Source: Cyanophora paradoxa (lineage: Eukaryota > Glaucocystophyceae > Cyanophorales > Cyanophoraceae). From it: 64,000 nucleotides of DNA. A program made the position numbers and the translations under genes. The stretch is taken from positions 611,463 to 675,462 of the forward strand of contig QPMI01000496.1 of assembly GCA_004431415.1 (NCBI GenBank), in the 5' to 3' direction. This document shows positions 12,076 to 26,800 of the stretch, one piece after another. The stretch's first letter is position 1. Every line of letters starts with the position of its first letter. The notes beneath the pieces are model-generated. The model was not told the DNA's origin. It searched no databases and was given only the letters and a program-made list of their open reading frames with translations.

Positions 12076-15000
12076 ATGAGCCTCCGCAATACATCGACCT
12101 CTGTTCGCAAGATGGGGGCGCCGGCCGGCAACCGGACGCGCTCCGCGCCGGCGGAGGCAGGTGTCGACCCGAGCGCCGTCGGGCTCACGCTGTCGCCGAT
12201 CGCCTCCCGCTGCCAAGCCGTCCTCGAGAAGCCGTGAGCGCCCGCGTCTGCGTGGCAGAGCGTGCCGCGCCCAATCCCGTGCAGGCCCGCCGAGCGCTCG
12301 GAGCTGGACGTCGAGCAGCTGAGGGACTTCGTTCGGGAGAAGAGCTTCCTGAAGGTTTTCTTCCTTGCCGCCTCTCCCGTCCCCGCCGCTCATCTCCCCG
12401 CTCAGGACTTCGATTACGGCATGTGCGTCGAGCTGCTGCGGCGCGCGGGCGTCGCCGTCGCCCGCCCCGGCGTCCCCATCTTCAAGCAGGTCAGCCGTGC
12501 TCCCGCTGCCACTTTTTCGCTCGAGGCCGACGCGACGCGCCGGCGGCGGGGCAGGGGGACCAGGGCGCCGCGGCGGGGTACGTGGTCCTGCACGGGACGG
12601 TCCGCTGCTTGACCGTGGACGGCCCCGACGGCGATACCCCCGGCCGCACCATCGAGTGGGAATGCGTACCCGGCCAGGGCTTCGGCCACGAGGCCCTCTG
12701 GTCGGCCCCGGGGCCCCGATCCTACTCCGCCTCCGCGCGGGTTCGAATCCCCGCCGTTCCCCTTCCTCGGCGCTCGCGGCCCCGGTTCGACTCCCGCGCA
12801 GGAGCCGAGCCTCCTCCTCACCGTCGACCGCTCCGCCTTCGCCGACGTGATCCGGGTACCCCCGCATCCCGTTTCATGTACCCCCGGCCCGGCCCATTCC
12901 GAGTACCCCTTCCCGGCCAGGCGCGACGGGAGCGGGAGCGGGAGGGGCGCGCCGCAATCCTGAGAGGCTGCGCCGCTCTCTCCGCCGCCTCGGACGCCGA
13001 GATCGCAAGGGTACCCCCCTCGCCTCCAGTGACGCACCGTACCCCGGCTGATCTCCTCCCCCCCTCCACCAAAGATCGCCGAGGACGCGATCGAGCTTGT
13101 CCTCCCTAACCGTCAGGGTACCCGTTTCTGGAATGTACCCCCCCTCGACCCTTTTCCCTCCGACCTTTCGCCTCCTTTCGCTCTCCACAGCGGTGATCCG
13201 GGAGAGGGAGCCTGTCGATGCGGTGTACATCGTAGTCCGCGGCGAGGTGCGCTGTACCCCTCCTGCTTCATCTCCCTTCCGCGTCTTGCCCCCAGGCCCG
13301 AGCCGCGGTTTCCCGCAGCTTTCCGTATCGGCCCGGCGGCCGGACGCCGGGGGAGCACCCGCAGCAGCCGGCGGTCCCGACCTCGCCGTGGGCTCTGCGG
13401 GCTCCGGGGAGCTGGTGAGGGCCCCGTACCCCCGCCCCCCACATCCCTCGTCCCATCCGGGGTACCGATCGCGTCCAGGTGGGCGCCGACGACGCGTTGC
13501 TGAACAGGCGCTCGGCGGTGACCGTTGCCGCGGCCTCCGGCAACGTCGACGCGCTCGCCGTACCCCTCGCCTCTCTCACCTCCCGTACGACCCTTTCGTA
13601 CCCCCCCCCCTCCCTCCAATTTCTCTTTCTCTTTTGACGAGCGTTCGTCTGCAGGCGTCGGGGTGGGCACCCTGGAGCAGCTCCGGGGGGAGGCGTCCCT
13701 TCGGGGGGCCCTGCTGGCCCGCCGCGTTGCCGCCCTGGTTCGAACCCGCGCGGCGCCCCTTTCCACGCCGCGGCCGACTGGCGTCGCCGCAGTCCGCGGC
13801 GCGTGCCGCGGAGGAGGCGGAGGCGGCGGCGCGGGGCCCGGCCGAGCTCGCGCTCGAGCGGTGCGCGGGTTCGGATCGGATCCCCGCTGGGCCCCTTCTC
13901 ACGAGAGGGGCGCAGAGAGAGCCCCACCCATTTCTCCCGCGCGCCGTCCGCCGACGGGGTGCCGCCGCCGCCGGTGTGCCTCGCGCTCCCTCCCTGTGTT
14001 CCGCCCCCTCTCTATGTGACACCGGGCGGCCGCAGCGGCTGCCCCCGACGCCCCCCGACCGGCCCGGAACAGCAACGCCGCACCCCACAGAGCGCGCGAG
14101 CAGCGGTGCGGTCGACCCGTCTCGCCGGTACCCCGGCCGCGCTAAGCGCGCCCGCGCAGCCGCCGCCGCTGCCTCTCTCCTCGCGATCTCGCGCCTGCCC
14201 CCGTCGCCCGCCCCATCCCTCCCCTCCACCGCCACCCCCAGTCTCTCGGCCCGTCGATTTCCGCCCGGTGGACTCCTGCGGGGCGCGGCGCGCTCGAACC
14301 CCCCGCCCGCCCCGCCCCCGGTACCCCCTCCCGTCCCCCGCCCCGCGCAGCGCGCGGTGCGCCCGCCGCCGGAGGCGCCGCGGCCGCCGGCCGCCTCCCC
14401 GCGCGCCCCGCGGCCGCCCCAGCGCTCCGCCCCGCCGTCGCCCCGGAGGCGCCCAGGGCCTCTACCCCTCCGGCCTCGGAGGCCGCCGCGGCGCCCACGC
14501 CGGCTTCGGCAGTCGCGGCCAGCCCCGCCTCCCACTCCGCCGGCCCGGCGTCGGCCCGCCCCACCCCGCCCTCCACACCGCCTTACTCCCTCCTGACCTC
14601 GTACCCCGTCCCGCCTCCGCCCCCCTCCCGACCTTCGTGCCCCCGCCCCTTCTCGACGCCGTGCGCCCCTTCCTGCCCAACCCCATGCCGAACGTCTGGG
14701 GGGTACGAGAGCCTCCCTGGCCCCCTCCCCCCCCGCCCCGCCCCGCTCACGGACTGCAGGTGGGGGTACCGAACGTGACGTCCAGCGTGTCGATCCCGTC
14801 CTGGACCCCCCGGCAGAGGGCGCGGAACGCGGCGGCTGCCGCCATCGCTCGCTACTGGTTCGACTTCGTTCGCCCAACGGGCGACGAGGTGGGTATACCC
14901 CCCAGCACCCGCATCGCCCCCGGGCTGCCCGACGCCCGCGGCACGACCGGGCCCGTGCCCATCGCCCCGGACGTCATTGCCATACCCCGGCCGTCGACGG

Positions 15001-15257
15001 CCGAGCTCGGGCGGCGCCTGAACGTGACGCTCGGGTCTCACGCCGAGCCCCGATCGCCGCGCGCCCGCCGGCCCCGCCCCGACGGGACCGCATGGACGTG
15101 GGGCGTCGGCTGGGCCCCGCCCCCGGCCGGCGCCACCGTGGGGCCCGACCGCGCGGCCACCGCCCCGGCGCCCCCGACGGGCGCGCCGCCACCCCCGGCC
15201 CCGCGGATCACCCGCAAGAAGCTTGGCGCCGGGTTCCAGTACCGCCTCAAGCATTAG
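12076..15257 (+). CDS. Cyclic-nucleotide-binding domain protein with two CNB-like modules
   Basis: ATG 12076 begins MSLRNTSTSVRK. The first exon splices at a GTGAGC donor (about 12234) to give EKPPAERSELDVEQLRDF, the typical lead-in of cAMP/cGMP-binding domains. The first CNB module then shows FKQGDQGAAAGYVVLHGTV and GQGFGHEALW (12.48-12.70 kb), matching the beta-barrel and the G-x-x-F-G-x-x-A-L phosphate-binding cassette, although the usual E after FG is H. A later exon reads EPSLLLTVDRSAFADVIR. A second module is suggested by AVIREREPVDAVYIVVRGEV at about 13.19-13.25 kb. Beyond 13.6 kb the frame is Pro/Ala/Arg-rich and exon boundaries are uncertain. The last exon ends KKLGAGFQYRLKH with a stop at 15257. 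No channel or kinase domain is visible. Its divergent neighbour is the cation channel; a regulatory link is only speculation. Confidence 0.75.
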
Positions 15258-15876
15258 CTGAATTAAGCTTATAGCTACTATAGTAGGCGTAGACTCTGGT
15301 TGATGAGAGTCTTGACTCTTGAGAGTCCTGAATGTTTCATTGATGTTGCAGAAGTGTGACTGTTCGAGAAAAAGAAACGGCGCGGAGTTGCGAACTAGCC
15401 GCTGAGTTCATCAGTCGCGCCGATCGCGATTCGTGACTCGCGAGTGGTCCCACTGGTCCGGTACGGCGGTACGGGTACAGCCAACCCACTGGGTCTGGAG
15501 CAGCGGATCGGAAGGAGCGCCGGAGTCTTGTTTTGCCTAGCGCGCAGTATATATGCTGCTCGTCCGGCGTCTTCAGTTCTAGGAGCTAGGCCCGGAGCGT
15601 GACCAGCCTGGCAGCGAGCGCGCGTTTCCTAAGAGCCTCGGAGCTGTTGCGGCCGTCGACTGCGCAGTCGCGTCACGAACTCCTCTCGCCGTCTAGGAGC
15701 TCAGGCAAGAACAATAGCCGGATCCCTCCGCTGGGAGGACGGTGCCCTCGGCTCTAAGCACCTGGCACCAATTGCAAGGAGTGCGCGACTGCCCGGCGGA
15801 TCCGGACCAGCAACATCAGCGGCGGGACTCCGACAGTTTGCTACTTACTTTACGCTTTGGACTGCCGACCGCGAGG
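15258..15876. other. Intergenic region and probable 5' UTR of the first protease gene
   Basis: Composition drops from the GC-rich style of the previous gene. A TATA-like run lies near 15547-15555, about 325 bases before the ATG. No other gene is seen. Confidence 0.4.
15547..15555 (+). promoter_or_regulatory. TATA-like element upstream of protease copy 1
   Basis: The run TATATATGC sits 322 bases before ATG 15877. That distance would need a long 5' UTR or a leader intron, so the call is tentative. Confidence 0.25.
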
Positions 15877-18819
<2,943 letters not shown>

Positions 18820-19155
18820 CTAGTAACCATGCAACGCCTTCCGTTTCTCTGTTATAGACCGCTTCTAGGCTACGTACACAGCTTAAGCTTCGTGCTTCTT
18901 TAAATGAACCTCGTAATGAATTAGGATTTTTTCATTCATTAAAGAGTCTTTCAACTATTTTGCATTCCACGCGACATCGATCCCTCGCCGAGTCGGAGTA
19001 CACAGTACGTGTGACAGTCTAGTGTGCGTTTGTATGTAACTTAGTCATAGTATGGGTGCTGGAGATTGCGCGTATTCTTAGTTGTTAGCTTAAATATATT
19101 GCTTCAATTTTTGTATTAGCTATATATGTAGGCTATTGTTAGCTATTGGTCTTAT

Positions 19156-19199
19156 TTTTGAGAGACTACGGTGGGGCGAACCCCCCGTAGGTAGTGATA
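19156..19199 (+). repeat. Left arm of an inverted repeat (core GTGGGGCGAACCCCCCGTAG)
   Basis: The sequence around 19161-19199 is the reverse complement of blocks at 22491-22600. The shared pieces are TATCACTACCTACGG, CGGGGGGTTCGCCCCACCGTAG and CTCTCAAAAA; the right arm carries two insertions of roughly 20 and 40 bases between them. The arms are about 3.3 kb apart. They could be terminal repeats of a non-autonomous element. Confidence 0.7.
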
Positions 19200-19489
19200 C
19201 TTAAGCTTGTTGCACTGCGGCAAAAAAGTATACGTTTCTATTATCAGAACTAGTCATCATGGCATTACTACAAAAGTTACGACGTCGACTGCTGATCATG
19301 ATGGCCAGCGCTTATAACTTAGCTGCGCATGCAGTTGCAATTGCAGGCGACTGCAGCTGCAGCTGCATGCGCAACGCATGCCGCTGCATTGCCGCAGTGC
19401 TCAGTTGCCAGCTCAGCGGCTGAGTGCAGCTGCGCATGCATGCAGCCGGCGCCTGGCAGCGACCATCGGACCGCCGCAGCCGGATCCGG

Positions 19490-19790
19490 AGTCGCGGTAC
19501 CGGTCGGGCCAGCGCCGGCGCGCGTCGCGCGCGGACTCCGGGAGTCGCGGACCGGCGCCGGCCGCGGCCGCGGTACGCAGTCGATCGCGCGATCGACGTC
19601 CGACGGTCGCATGCGCAGGGCGCGCGCGCGGACACATCGATAGGCGCCCGGCGCGCGCGCCCGGCAGTGCATGCGCAGCGCTTGGGCAATGAACGTTCTC
19701 CTTTTTTGTTATTGGGGGGTATCTCGAATTCGATCGCGAGGCGAAACACGTGTTTCGGCCGCCTGGCGCTCGGAGCGGAACTTCGGCTCG
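19490..19790 (+). repeat. Dispersed repeat, copy 1
   Basis: About 300 bases resemble 29300-29585. The strongest block covers GCTTGGGCAATGAACGTTCT through an AT-rich stretch to CACGTGTTTCGGCCGCCTGG. The upstream part (GGCCAGCGCCGG, GGACTCC, GGGAGTCGCGG, ACCGGCGCCGGCCG, GCGCGATCGAC) is collinear with small gaps. It lies downstream of protease copy 1. Confidence 0.75.
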
Positions 19791-20638
19791 CCAGGCGGGG
19801 CGGAGGCGCGGCGGGCGGCGGCGCGGCTCGACGGGCAGGGCGGAGGCGCGGGCGGCGGCGCGGCTCGACGGGCAGGGCGGGGCGGAGGCCGCGGGCGCGG
19901 CAGGCGGCGGCGTGGCTCGCCGGGCGGGGCGTAGGCGCGGCGGGCGGCGGCGGGGCGACGGGCGGGGGCCGGGGGGGAGGGGGGAGGGAGGGAGGGGGGG
20001 AGGGAGGGGCCGGGAGGCCCCGGGGGGTAGGGGGAGGGGGGGAGGGGGGGCCGGGGGGGCGGACCGGAAGCGCGGCGGGCGCCGGCGGCGGCGCGGCTCG
20101 CGATCGACAGGCGCGGCGGAGGCGCTGCGGGCGGCCGGCGGCGGCGCAGCGCGCAGAGCTTAAAATTTTAAATATGTTCTCTGCGGCCTTTAATTTCCAT
20201 TTCGCGCTGCTTCTGCGAGCATCAGCTGCAGATACTACTATGATATCCCGATTCCCGAGTCCGGAACTGCCGCACGCGCAGTGCACGTGCGCATGCGCTG
20301 ATGATGCGCATGCTCTGCGCTGCTGCTAAGACTGCGCATGCATGACGTCGACGTCGCCGCCTCGGCCTCCTGCGACTGCGTCTTCTAGTTCTGCTGTTAG
20401 CTCAATCTTGTCGTCTTCGTCTAGATCTTCGTCTTCGACTGTACATGTAGTTCCTCGTGCTCGAGCTCGTTCTCCTTATTCGCTGCGTCCCCGTGCTCCT
20501 CGTCGTTCTAGCTATATATAGTTCTTCTGCGTCGACGTCCTTGAGCTCTTCTACTCCTTCTCTTCGTGCTCGTTCTCCTTATCTTTTGCGTTCTTCTGAT
20601 CGTGTCCCTTCTCGTGATCCCTCTTGATTCTATATATA

Positions 20639-20659
20639 ATATTTTGTGCTAGTTTACTG
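20639..20659 (+). repeat. 21-base direct repeat, copy A (ATATTTTGTGCTAGTTTACTG)
   Basis: An exact match occurs at 22412-22432. Both copies lie inside the span bounded by the inverted repeat, in otherwise unrelated flanks. Confidence 0.75.
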
Positions 20660-22411
20660 TATCTTGATTCTATATATAACAAGCGAGTCCCTGCGCATGC
20701 GGAGCAGGAGTGGCCTTGGGTCTTGGGGCTTCAAGGCGTGATGGTGGCAGGTCTTTGTTTTTAAACGGGGGCCCGCAACCGCGCGCGGTTACGGGCGAGG
20801 GGGGAGGATCCGGAGAAATAGGCCAGGGGGGTCCACTCGGCAAGCCGTCTTTGAGTGAATTCGCACACACCGAGACAATACGGCTAAAGGTAGAACTGAG
20901 GTGTCCGTAAAGTGTCAAGTCGAAAGATGAGCCTACTGGTTACGCCGTGTAGGGAACCTATCAGCCATGGGACAGGCTTAGGGTGGAGCTAATTATAATC
21001 AAGGAGACGTAAACTAAAGCAAAGCTAACCCAGAGCATAGATCTAGGGCTACTACGTATACATCTAGCCGAGCTCAGGACTAGTCTACAGGGAGGACTAG
21101 TACTACCCAGAGGTCTACGGGAGGGATCCGGAGGAAAAATAAATCACTACTGCTACTAGTGTTGCCTGCCTAGGGGCCGTCGGGACGTCCGGGGCTCGCG
21201 GGCTAATCTACTATACTGTAGGAAAAGCCTGGATCGGACGGGCCCGCGGTCTAATCTGCCTACTCTCGACGCGGCCGCAACTAGTGCTAGCGCGGCGGGC
21301 TCCGCGTCGAGGGGACCGCTCGCCCGAGTCGCAGGTGGAAGCACGTCGGCGTAGAGGGGCCGAGGGGATTGAGGCGGGGAGGGATGTCGCCGGGAAGAGG
21401 TGGGGCGGGGTGGGGAACGTCGGCGCCGGCCGGGGCGGGGAGGGGGAGGGTCTGACTTCGCGGTCAGCAGGGCTTCCAGCCTCGAACCAGCCGCCGCACC
21501 CCCGCCGCGGGCAATTGCGAGCCCCCCTCCGCGGCGGTCCTTCAACCCACGGTCTGGCGCGATGGCCGGGGTATCTGGTGGGTGCAACGACCAGCCGAAG
21601 CCTTCCGCCTAGCCTTCCGGACCGATCCGGTCCATCGTTTCCTCCCTGTCGAGGCGCGAGGAGCGTGGGCGAGGCCGTGAGTGGGAGACAGGGTCAAGAG
21701 AGCGAGCGGGAGAGCGGAGCGGGCCGGGAGAAGGAGGCAAGGCAGGCGCTCGCTTGGGCGGAGGGGCCCAGCGAGTCGGTCGGGGCGGCTATATCTATAG
21801 CTAGTGTGTGCGAGGCTAAGAGTAGATCAGGGAAGTTTCTCGAGGACTAGGTATGGTGAAGTAGTAGCTATAGGTAGGTGGTGTCGAGAGTCTCCTCCCG
21901 ACGTAGGCCCCCCCCCCGCCCCCCCCCCTCCCCCCCTTTCACGACTCGGGGTACCGTTTAGAGCGGGCTAGGATGTGACTCCCACGGGCGTACCTTGACG
22001 CAATCGTAGCTATAGAGCTCTTGGGCGCGGAGCGCCGCCTTCCAGCCCGCGTACTCCGGTGGGCAGTCTGCGTTCCGAGCGGCGTTGAGTAGATTGTGAA
22101 GGCGAATCGGCCCGTCGACGTCGCAGCCGACTCGCAGGCGGCGCATGCGCACTGCGGCAGACTTCATTACAGGTCCGGGGGCCGCCGGGCCGCGGGCCCG
22201 CTCTCGCGATCGGGCGCGGGCGCCCGTGCGGGGCGCGCGGGCGCGGTCGCTTCTTTGAGGCCTGGCCCACGGCCAGTGGGAGATGCGGCAGTCGCGTTCC
22301 CATTCCGCGTTGATTTCGCAGCGGCGTGACCAGCTGCAGAGGCGCAGTTTGAAATCCCGGACAGGACAGGCACAGACCTAATTATAAGGGCCTCTCCTTT
22401 CCCCAAGGCCG

Positions 22412-22432
22412 ATATTTTGTGCTAGTTTACTG
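22412..22432 (+). repeat. 21-base direct repeat, copy B
   Basis: Exact match to 20639-20659, 1773 bases downstream, just before the right inverted-repeat arm. Confidence 0.75.
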
Positions 22433-22490
22433 CATGTATCTTTGATTTGTGATTGCTTTGCCAGAGCTGTTGTCCTTAATATCACAGTAT

Positions 22491-22600
22491 TATCACTACC
22501 TACGGCCAGGCTACCGGTACCGTAGTACGGGGGGTTCGCCCCACCGTAGAGTCGGCGTAGACTCCGTAGACTACCACTGGGCCACCGCAGTCTCTCAAAA
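22491..22600 (-). repeat. Right arm of the inverted repeat, interrupted by two insertions
   Basis: Matches the left arm at 19156-19199 in reverse complement in three blocks: 22491-22504, about 22528-22549 and 22590-22600. The inserted bases contain short repeats of the arm itself (CCGTAG, GTAGACT), suggesting local slippage. Confidence 0.65.
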
Positions 22601-23898
22601 AACCAAAAAAAAGACGTCGACGATAAACTTTGTCAGAACTCGGAATTAGGGCACTGGCCGGCGGCCAAGCCGGCTAGCTAGCCGGCCAGTTTGGGCCGGG
22701 GGGCGACGGGCTAGGCGGCCGAAACCCCGGCTTGCCAGCCCAGGGGTTTTTCCGGCTTTCTCCGGCTTGTCAGCCAAGTCAGCAAGCCCGGGGCTCGCAA
22801 TCTAGCCGGCGAACGAAGCATAGGTGAAGTAAGCGCGAGCTGCACCAAGCCAGACCAAGCCGTGCTGGCCACCGGTTCCATAGTAACTGGCAATTTTGGA
22901 GCCGCCAAGCCGCTAGGGCCAGCCCCGGTGCAAGCTTTCGGAATTTTGGGCCAGCCCCGGTGCAAGCTTCTAGACCCGCCGGCCAGCTAGTGCCCTACTC
23001 GAGCTCGGAATTCGAAGCTGGTCAAAAAAGGAAAAAAAGCGCCGATCGGAGCTCGAGATCTATGGGTACGCGATACGTAAACTCCGATCGATCCGCACCG
23101 GACCGGTACCGGTACAATGGGGGTACATGTACATGTATTCTTCTAAACTCCGATCGATCCGCACCGGTACCGGTACCGCCTGGGAGGCTCGAAAGCTTCA
23201 AGGCTTGGCCGGCGCGCGCGGCCGCGGCGCCCCCGCCGCCGGGGCCGCCGGGCCGGGCGGGCCGCGGCCGGGGCGCGGCCGGCGGCCGCCGGGCCGGCGC
23301 CGGCCGCCGCCGGGCCGGGCCGCCGGGCCGGGCCCCGCGGTACCGGCGCCCGGCGCGCCGCCGAGAGTCCGATCGCGAGACCAACGGCGCCGACTCGGGC
23401 CGACTAGCTCCGCCGACTCGGCGCCGAGCCGCTGAGCCGCGGAGCTCAGCGGCTCGGCTGACTACACATGTACAAGCCTTGAAGCGTTAACTTGTTAAGC
23501 CTGATCATGAAGTTCACAAGTTGAATCACAACACACCGCTAGCGCACTGCGGCCGCCGGGCAAGACAGCCGCTGAGCAGTGACTCAGTGAGCACTGAGCA
23601 CTGCAGCTGCCGTTCTTCAAGCCCGGCCTTGAAGCCTGAACTTCGGAAGCTTAAGGCTTCTCGCCGGCTCAGCGGCTCGCAATCAGCCTGGCAGGTTGGA
23701 CAGCAGTTAGCCTAGTAGCTCAGTGACTATCGACGTCCGTGCGTGCATCCCCGCACGTGGACATATATTCCCGGCGGCCCGCGCCTGGACCGCCATCGGG
23801 CCCATGCATATGGCCAGCGGCCGCCAATTGCGTTCGCCCCTCACTGATCGCTCAAGCGCTCTCTGCTTTCACATGTACAGCACCGAAACACGACAGCG

Positions 23899-26800
23899 AT
23901 GAGCACCGATGTGGATCCCTCGAGCCCCTACCCCATTGCGAAGGAGTGAGCCCATGCGCAGCTTCAGACGCGTACGGTCACGGCCGCAGACGCCTGTCCG
24001 CGCGCTGTTAATGATAATGAAGCGCCTGACCATGAGTTCTATCGCAGACCTCCAGCGCTAGCGCCCGTTTCGATGAACGTATCCAAGTTTCGCGATGCTT
24101 CGGCTTCGTCGACGCGAGCGGATCAGTGGGTCAAATTTGACGGCATGGTTGGGTACACAGTGAGGGCCTGGCCGAGTGTGGCCGTCGGTGAGTGATTCCG
24201 GGCCCTCGATACGCCTGCCCGGTCGCGATCGCTCTCGTTACGAATTCCTGCCAGATAATACGATGACTGCGCGCGCTTTTTACGAGGATGGAAAGACTGG
24301 CTACTACGACTACAAGAAGACGTGCTGGTTCGAAAGCCTCCCCGGAAGTCAAGATCCGGGGGCGTCTTGGACCGTCAACCTCAAGGGCGAATTTTTCGTC
24401 GACAACGTGCAGATTTACTCGGTGTGCTTACCCTTTCCACTTCCCCCCGTCCACCTCCCTCGTCCTCCTTTAGCGCGCCGTTCCACTGCGATCGTCCAAT
24501 CATTGCAGTCCTTCTAAGGCTTTGTACAGCCGTCCATCCGGGACCCCAGCACAGGGATGTACCCTCCAACGCTCAAAAACTTTTACGTGGAGTACCTCAA
24601 AGACGGCCAGACGGTGAGCAGCAGAAATTTTCCCGCCATACGTATAATTTTCGCGATCGACAGGTTCACAAGTCGGACCTCATCACGTCCACTGATCCGA
24701 AAATGCAATATGACGCCTCGATTGGCAGCTATGTGTACGAGCAAAAGCCTAGTGGCGCTTTGCTAAACGAATACGGCGCCCTCAATGACGGCGTGGCGAC
24801 GCTCGGTGCGGGTGGATTGAGATCTGCGATCGCGATCGCGAGCAGAATATAGATTCGAGATAGGGATGATATTTCCTGCTCACTAATCGAGTCACGTGCA
24901 TGCGCGTGCAGCCGATGCGGTCAAGATATCGCTCGCTCCTGGAGAGACCGGTGCGCACGCGCGTGGGATACTCTGAAAATAGCGGGCAGGCATAGCTATA
25001 GTGACTAGTACTGCCCTGACGCCCGGTGCTTCCGTCTTTAACTCGGCCTTATGTCACCTGCGCAGGGTCGCTGAAGCTGGTTGAGGTCAAGGTGAACGGT
25101 GCACATACATGTACATCTAGATCTCGCGATCGATCGAGCTGGCGGAGGTTCGATCGCCCTTCCTAATTATAACGTCGTCTGCTTTCCAGCACTGGACATG
25201 GCTGGCGTGGATAACCTTGCGCTTGGCAAACCGGTCACCGTCTTTGGCACTCCCTGGTACGATAAGACCCCCGCCTCCGTACTGACTGGTGCGGTTCCGA
25301 AAGCCTGCTTTTGAGCGTGCGTGAAGGCGGGGTGATTCGTTTTTTGCAGATGGTCGAAACCTGGAAGAGACATTGGAGTGGGGTACTGTCTTAAGCCTCG
25401 GCAGCCATTACGGAAATGGGAGTTGGGGGACCCCTGTCGTCCCCGTGACCCCTTGGGCTTCAGTGAATTTAGAGGTGCGAGTACTAGTCGCCGAAACGTT
25501 CCGAAAATCAGCGTCAACGTCAACGTTGCAGCGTACGTATACCTAAACCTGTCGCAGTCGGACTGTTCCATCTCGAAGGTGGCAATTCACAGGCCGGCCC
25601 AGAATTTAGCAACCAACGACCTGAGTGCGTTCGGTTGCATGCATATGCTTTCCATCTTTTCGCGATCGCGATCGTTTTCATCACGGGATTCTTGGATCAT
25701 CTTTCCATCTTTTTGCGGATTGGATTCTATAACTGACCGATCGTGCAGATTTGCTCAAGAACATCAAAATCGAAGTCCTCAATGATGGCGAAGTGGTACG
25801 CTGAACACCGCTGATCCTCTAGCTCTAGATCTAGATCTGGCAGGATCTAGATCTAGAGCTCACATGCTGCAGGTCCACTCTTCTGACCTCATGAGCTGCG
25901 ACGCAACGTTCAGCGTGTGCTCTGTCCCGATCGATTGGGATTACGGATACAGAAACGCCTTCGCCTACAACCTCCCTTCGGCTGTCATCGGTACGTACGT
26001 ATATATACGGATCGCAGGATCCGTACGCGTGCACGAAAGACTGCAGCTCACAAAGCGGTTCGGCAGGCGATGAGGTGAAGGTCGTCGGGGATATTTCAGG
26101 TGGCGCTCAGATCTGTTTATCGAAGCCACCTCCCGATCGCGATACCCTCGAAAATGCAGGATCGGATGTGTTGATGACCGAGCTCCGTGTCTTTGGCAGC
26201 TCGATCTCGCCCGGTTCGTTTGCATGCGCAGATTGTCCTGCATTATATGTACCGATGCTCCAGCGCGACGCCGGCGCCGCTGTCGCAGAGATGTTTAACC
26301 TCTCCTACGGGAAGCCCGCGACTTCATCAAGCTTCTGTACGACTTGAGCTTCCTGTCGTCGATCGCGCGTGTCGGTGATTTGTACACGCAGATCGGACAT
26401 CCAGTGAGAGCGGGCCAGTCAACGCTGTCGGTGATCTCTTTTTGCCTCGCGGTCTCGATTTCTCGTTACTGACTCTGCAAGCTTGATCACAGATGGAAAA
26501 GGTTGCTCTATATCCGCGCATCGCCCGCTTGCATTAAATATTCTTCTGTTTCTGAACCCGCTGCCTCCCCCCAGGACTGCACGGCAAATACTATGGAGTC
26601 GTATCGGGAACGAACACGTACAACACCTTCCACAGTTCCACGAGCGATAGTGCCCCGTGGGTAGAGGTCGACCTCCAGGTTCAAACGACTCTGTTCAAGT
26701 TCAGGCGCTGGTCTTGATCTGATCACGACCGCTTCCTTCAAACGCACAGAGAGACTCCCTGATCTCGGAAATTGACATTTACAACGTGCGTGGGTCTGGG

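Larger units (their letters stand above)
18820..23898. other. 5-kb gene-poor spacer rich in repeats and palindromes
   Basis: No convincing exon was found. It contains AT-rich DNA at 18.9-19.3 kb, a dispersed repeat at 19.49-19.79 kb, inverted-repeat arms at 19.16 and 22.49 kb, a G-rich run at 19.96-20.06 kb, a C-rich run at 21907-21940, and many GC palindromes. Open frames across 19.4-20.3 and 21.2-21.8 kb are low-complexity Arg/Gly/Ala reading of GC-rich DNA and show no domain. Confidence 0.55.

Noticed and set aside
12700-12760. Possible tRNA gene with a GGTTCGAATCC T-loop
   Set aside because: No A-box, anticodon arm or acceptor stem can be folded upstream, and the word lies in an intron of the cyclic-nucleotide-binding gene.
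19424-20329. Long open frame in the repeat-rich spacer
   Set aside because: Gly/Arg/Ala-rich translation of GGCGG repeats, with no domain and no splice-supported context.
19130-22620. Autonomous transposon with transposase or reverse transcriptase
   Set aside because: No DDE, reverse transcriptase or integrase motif was found in any frame between the inverted-repeat arms.
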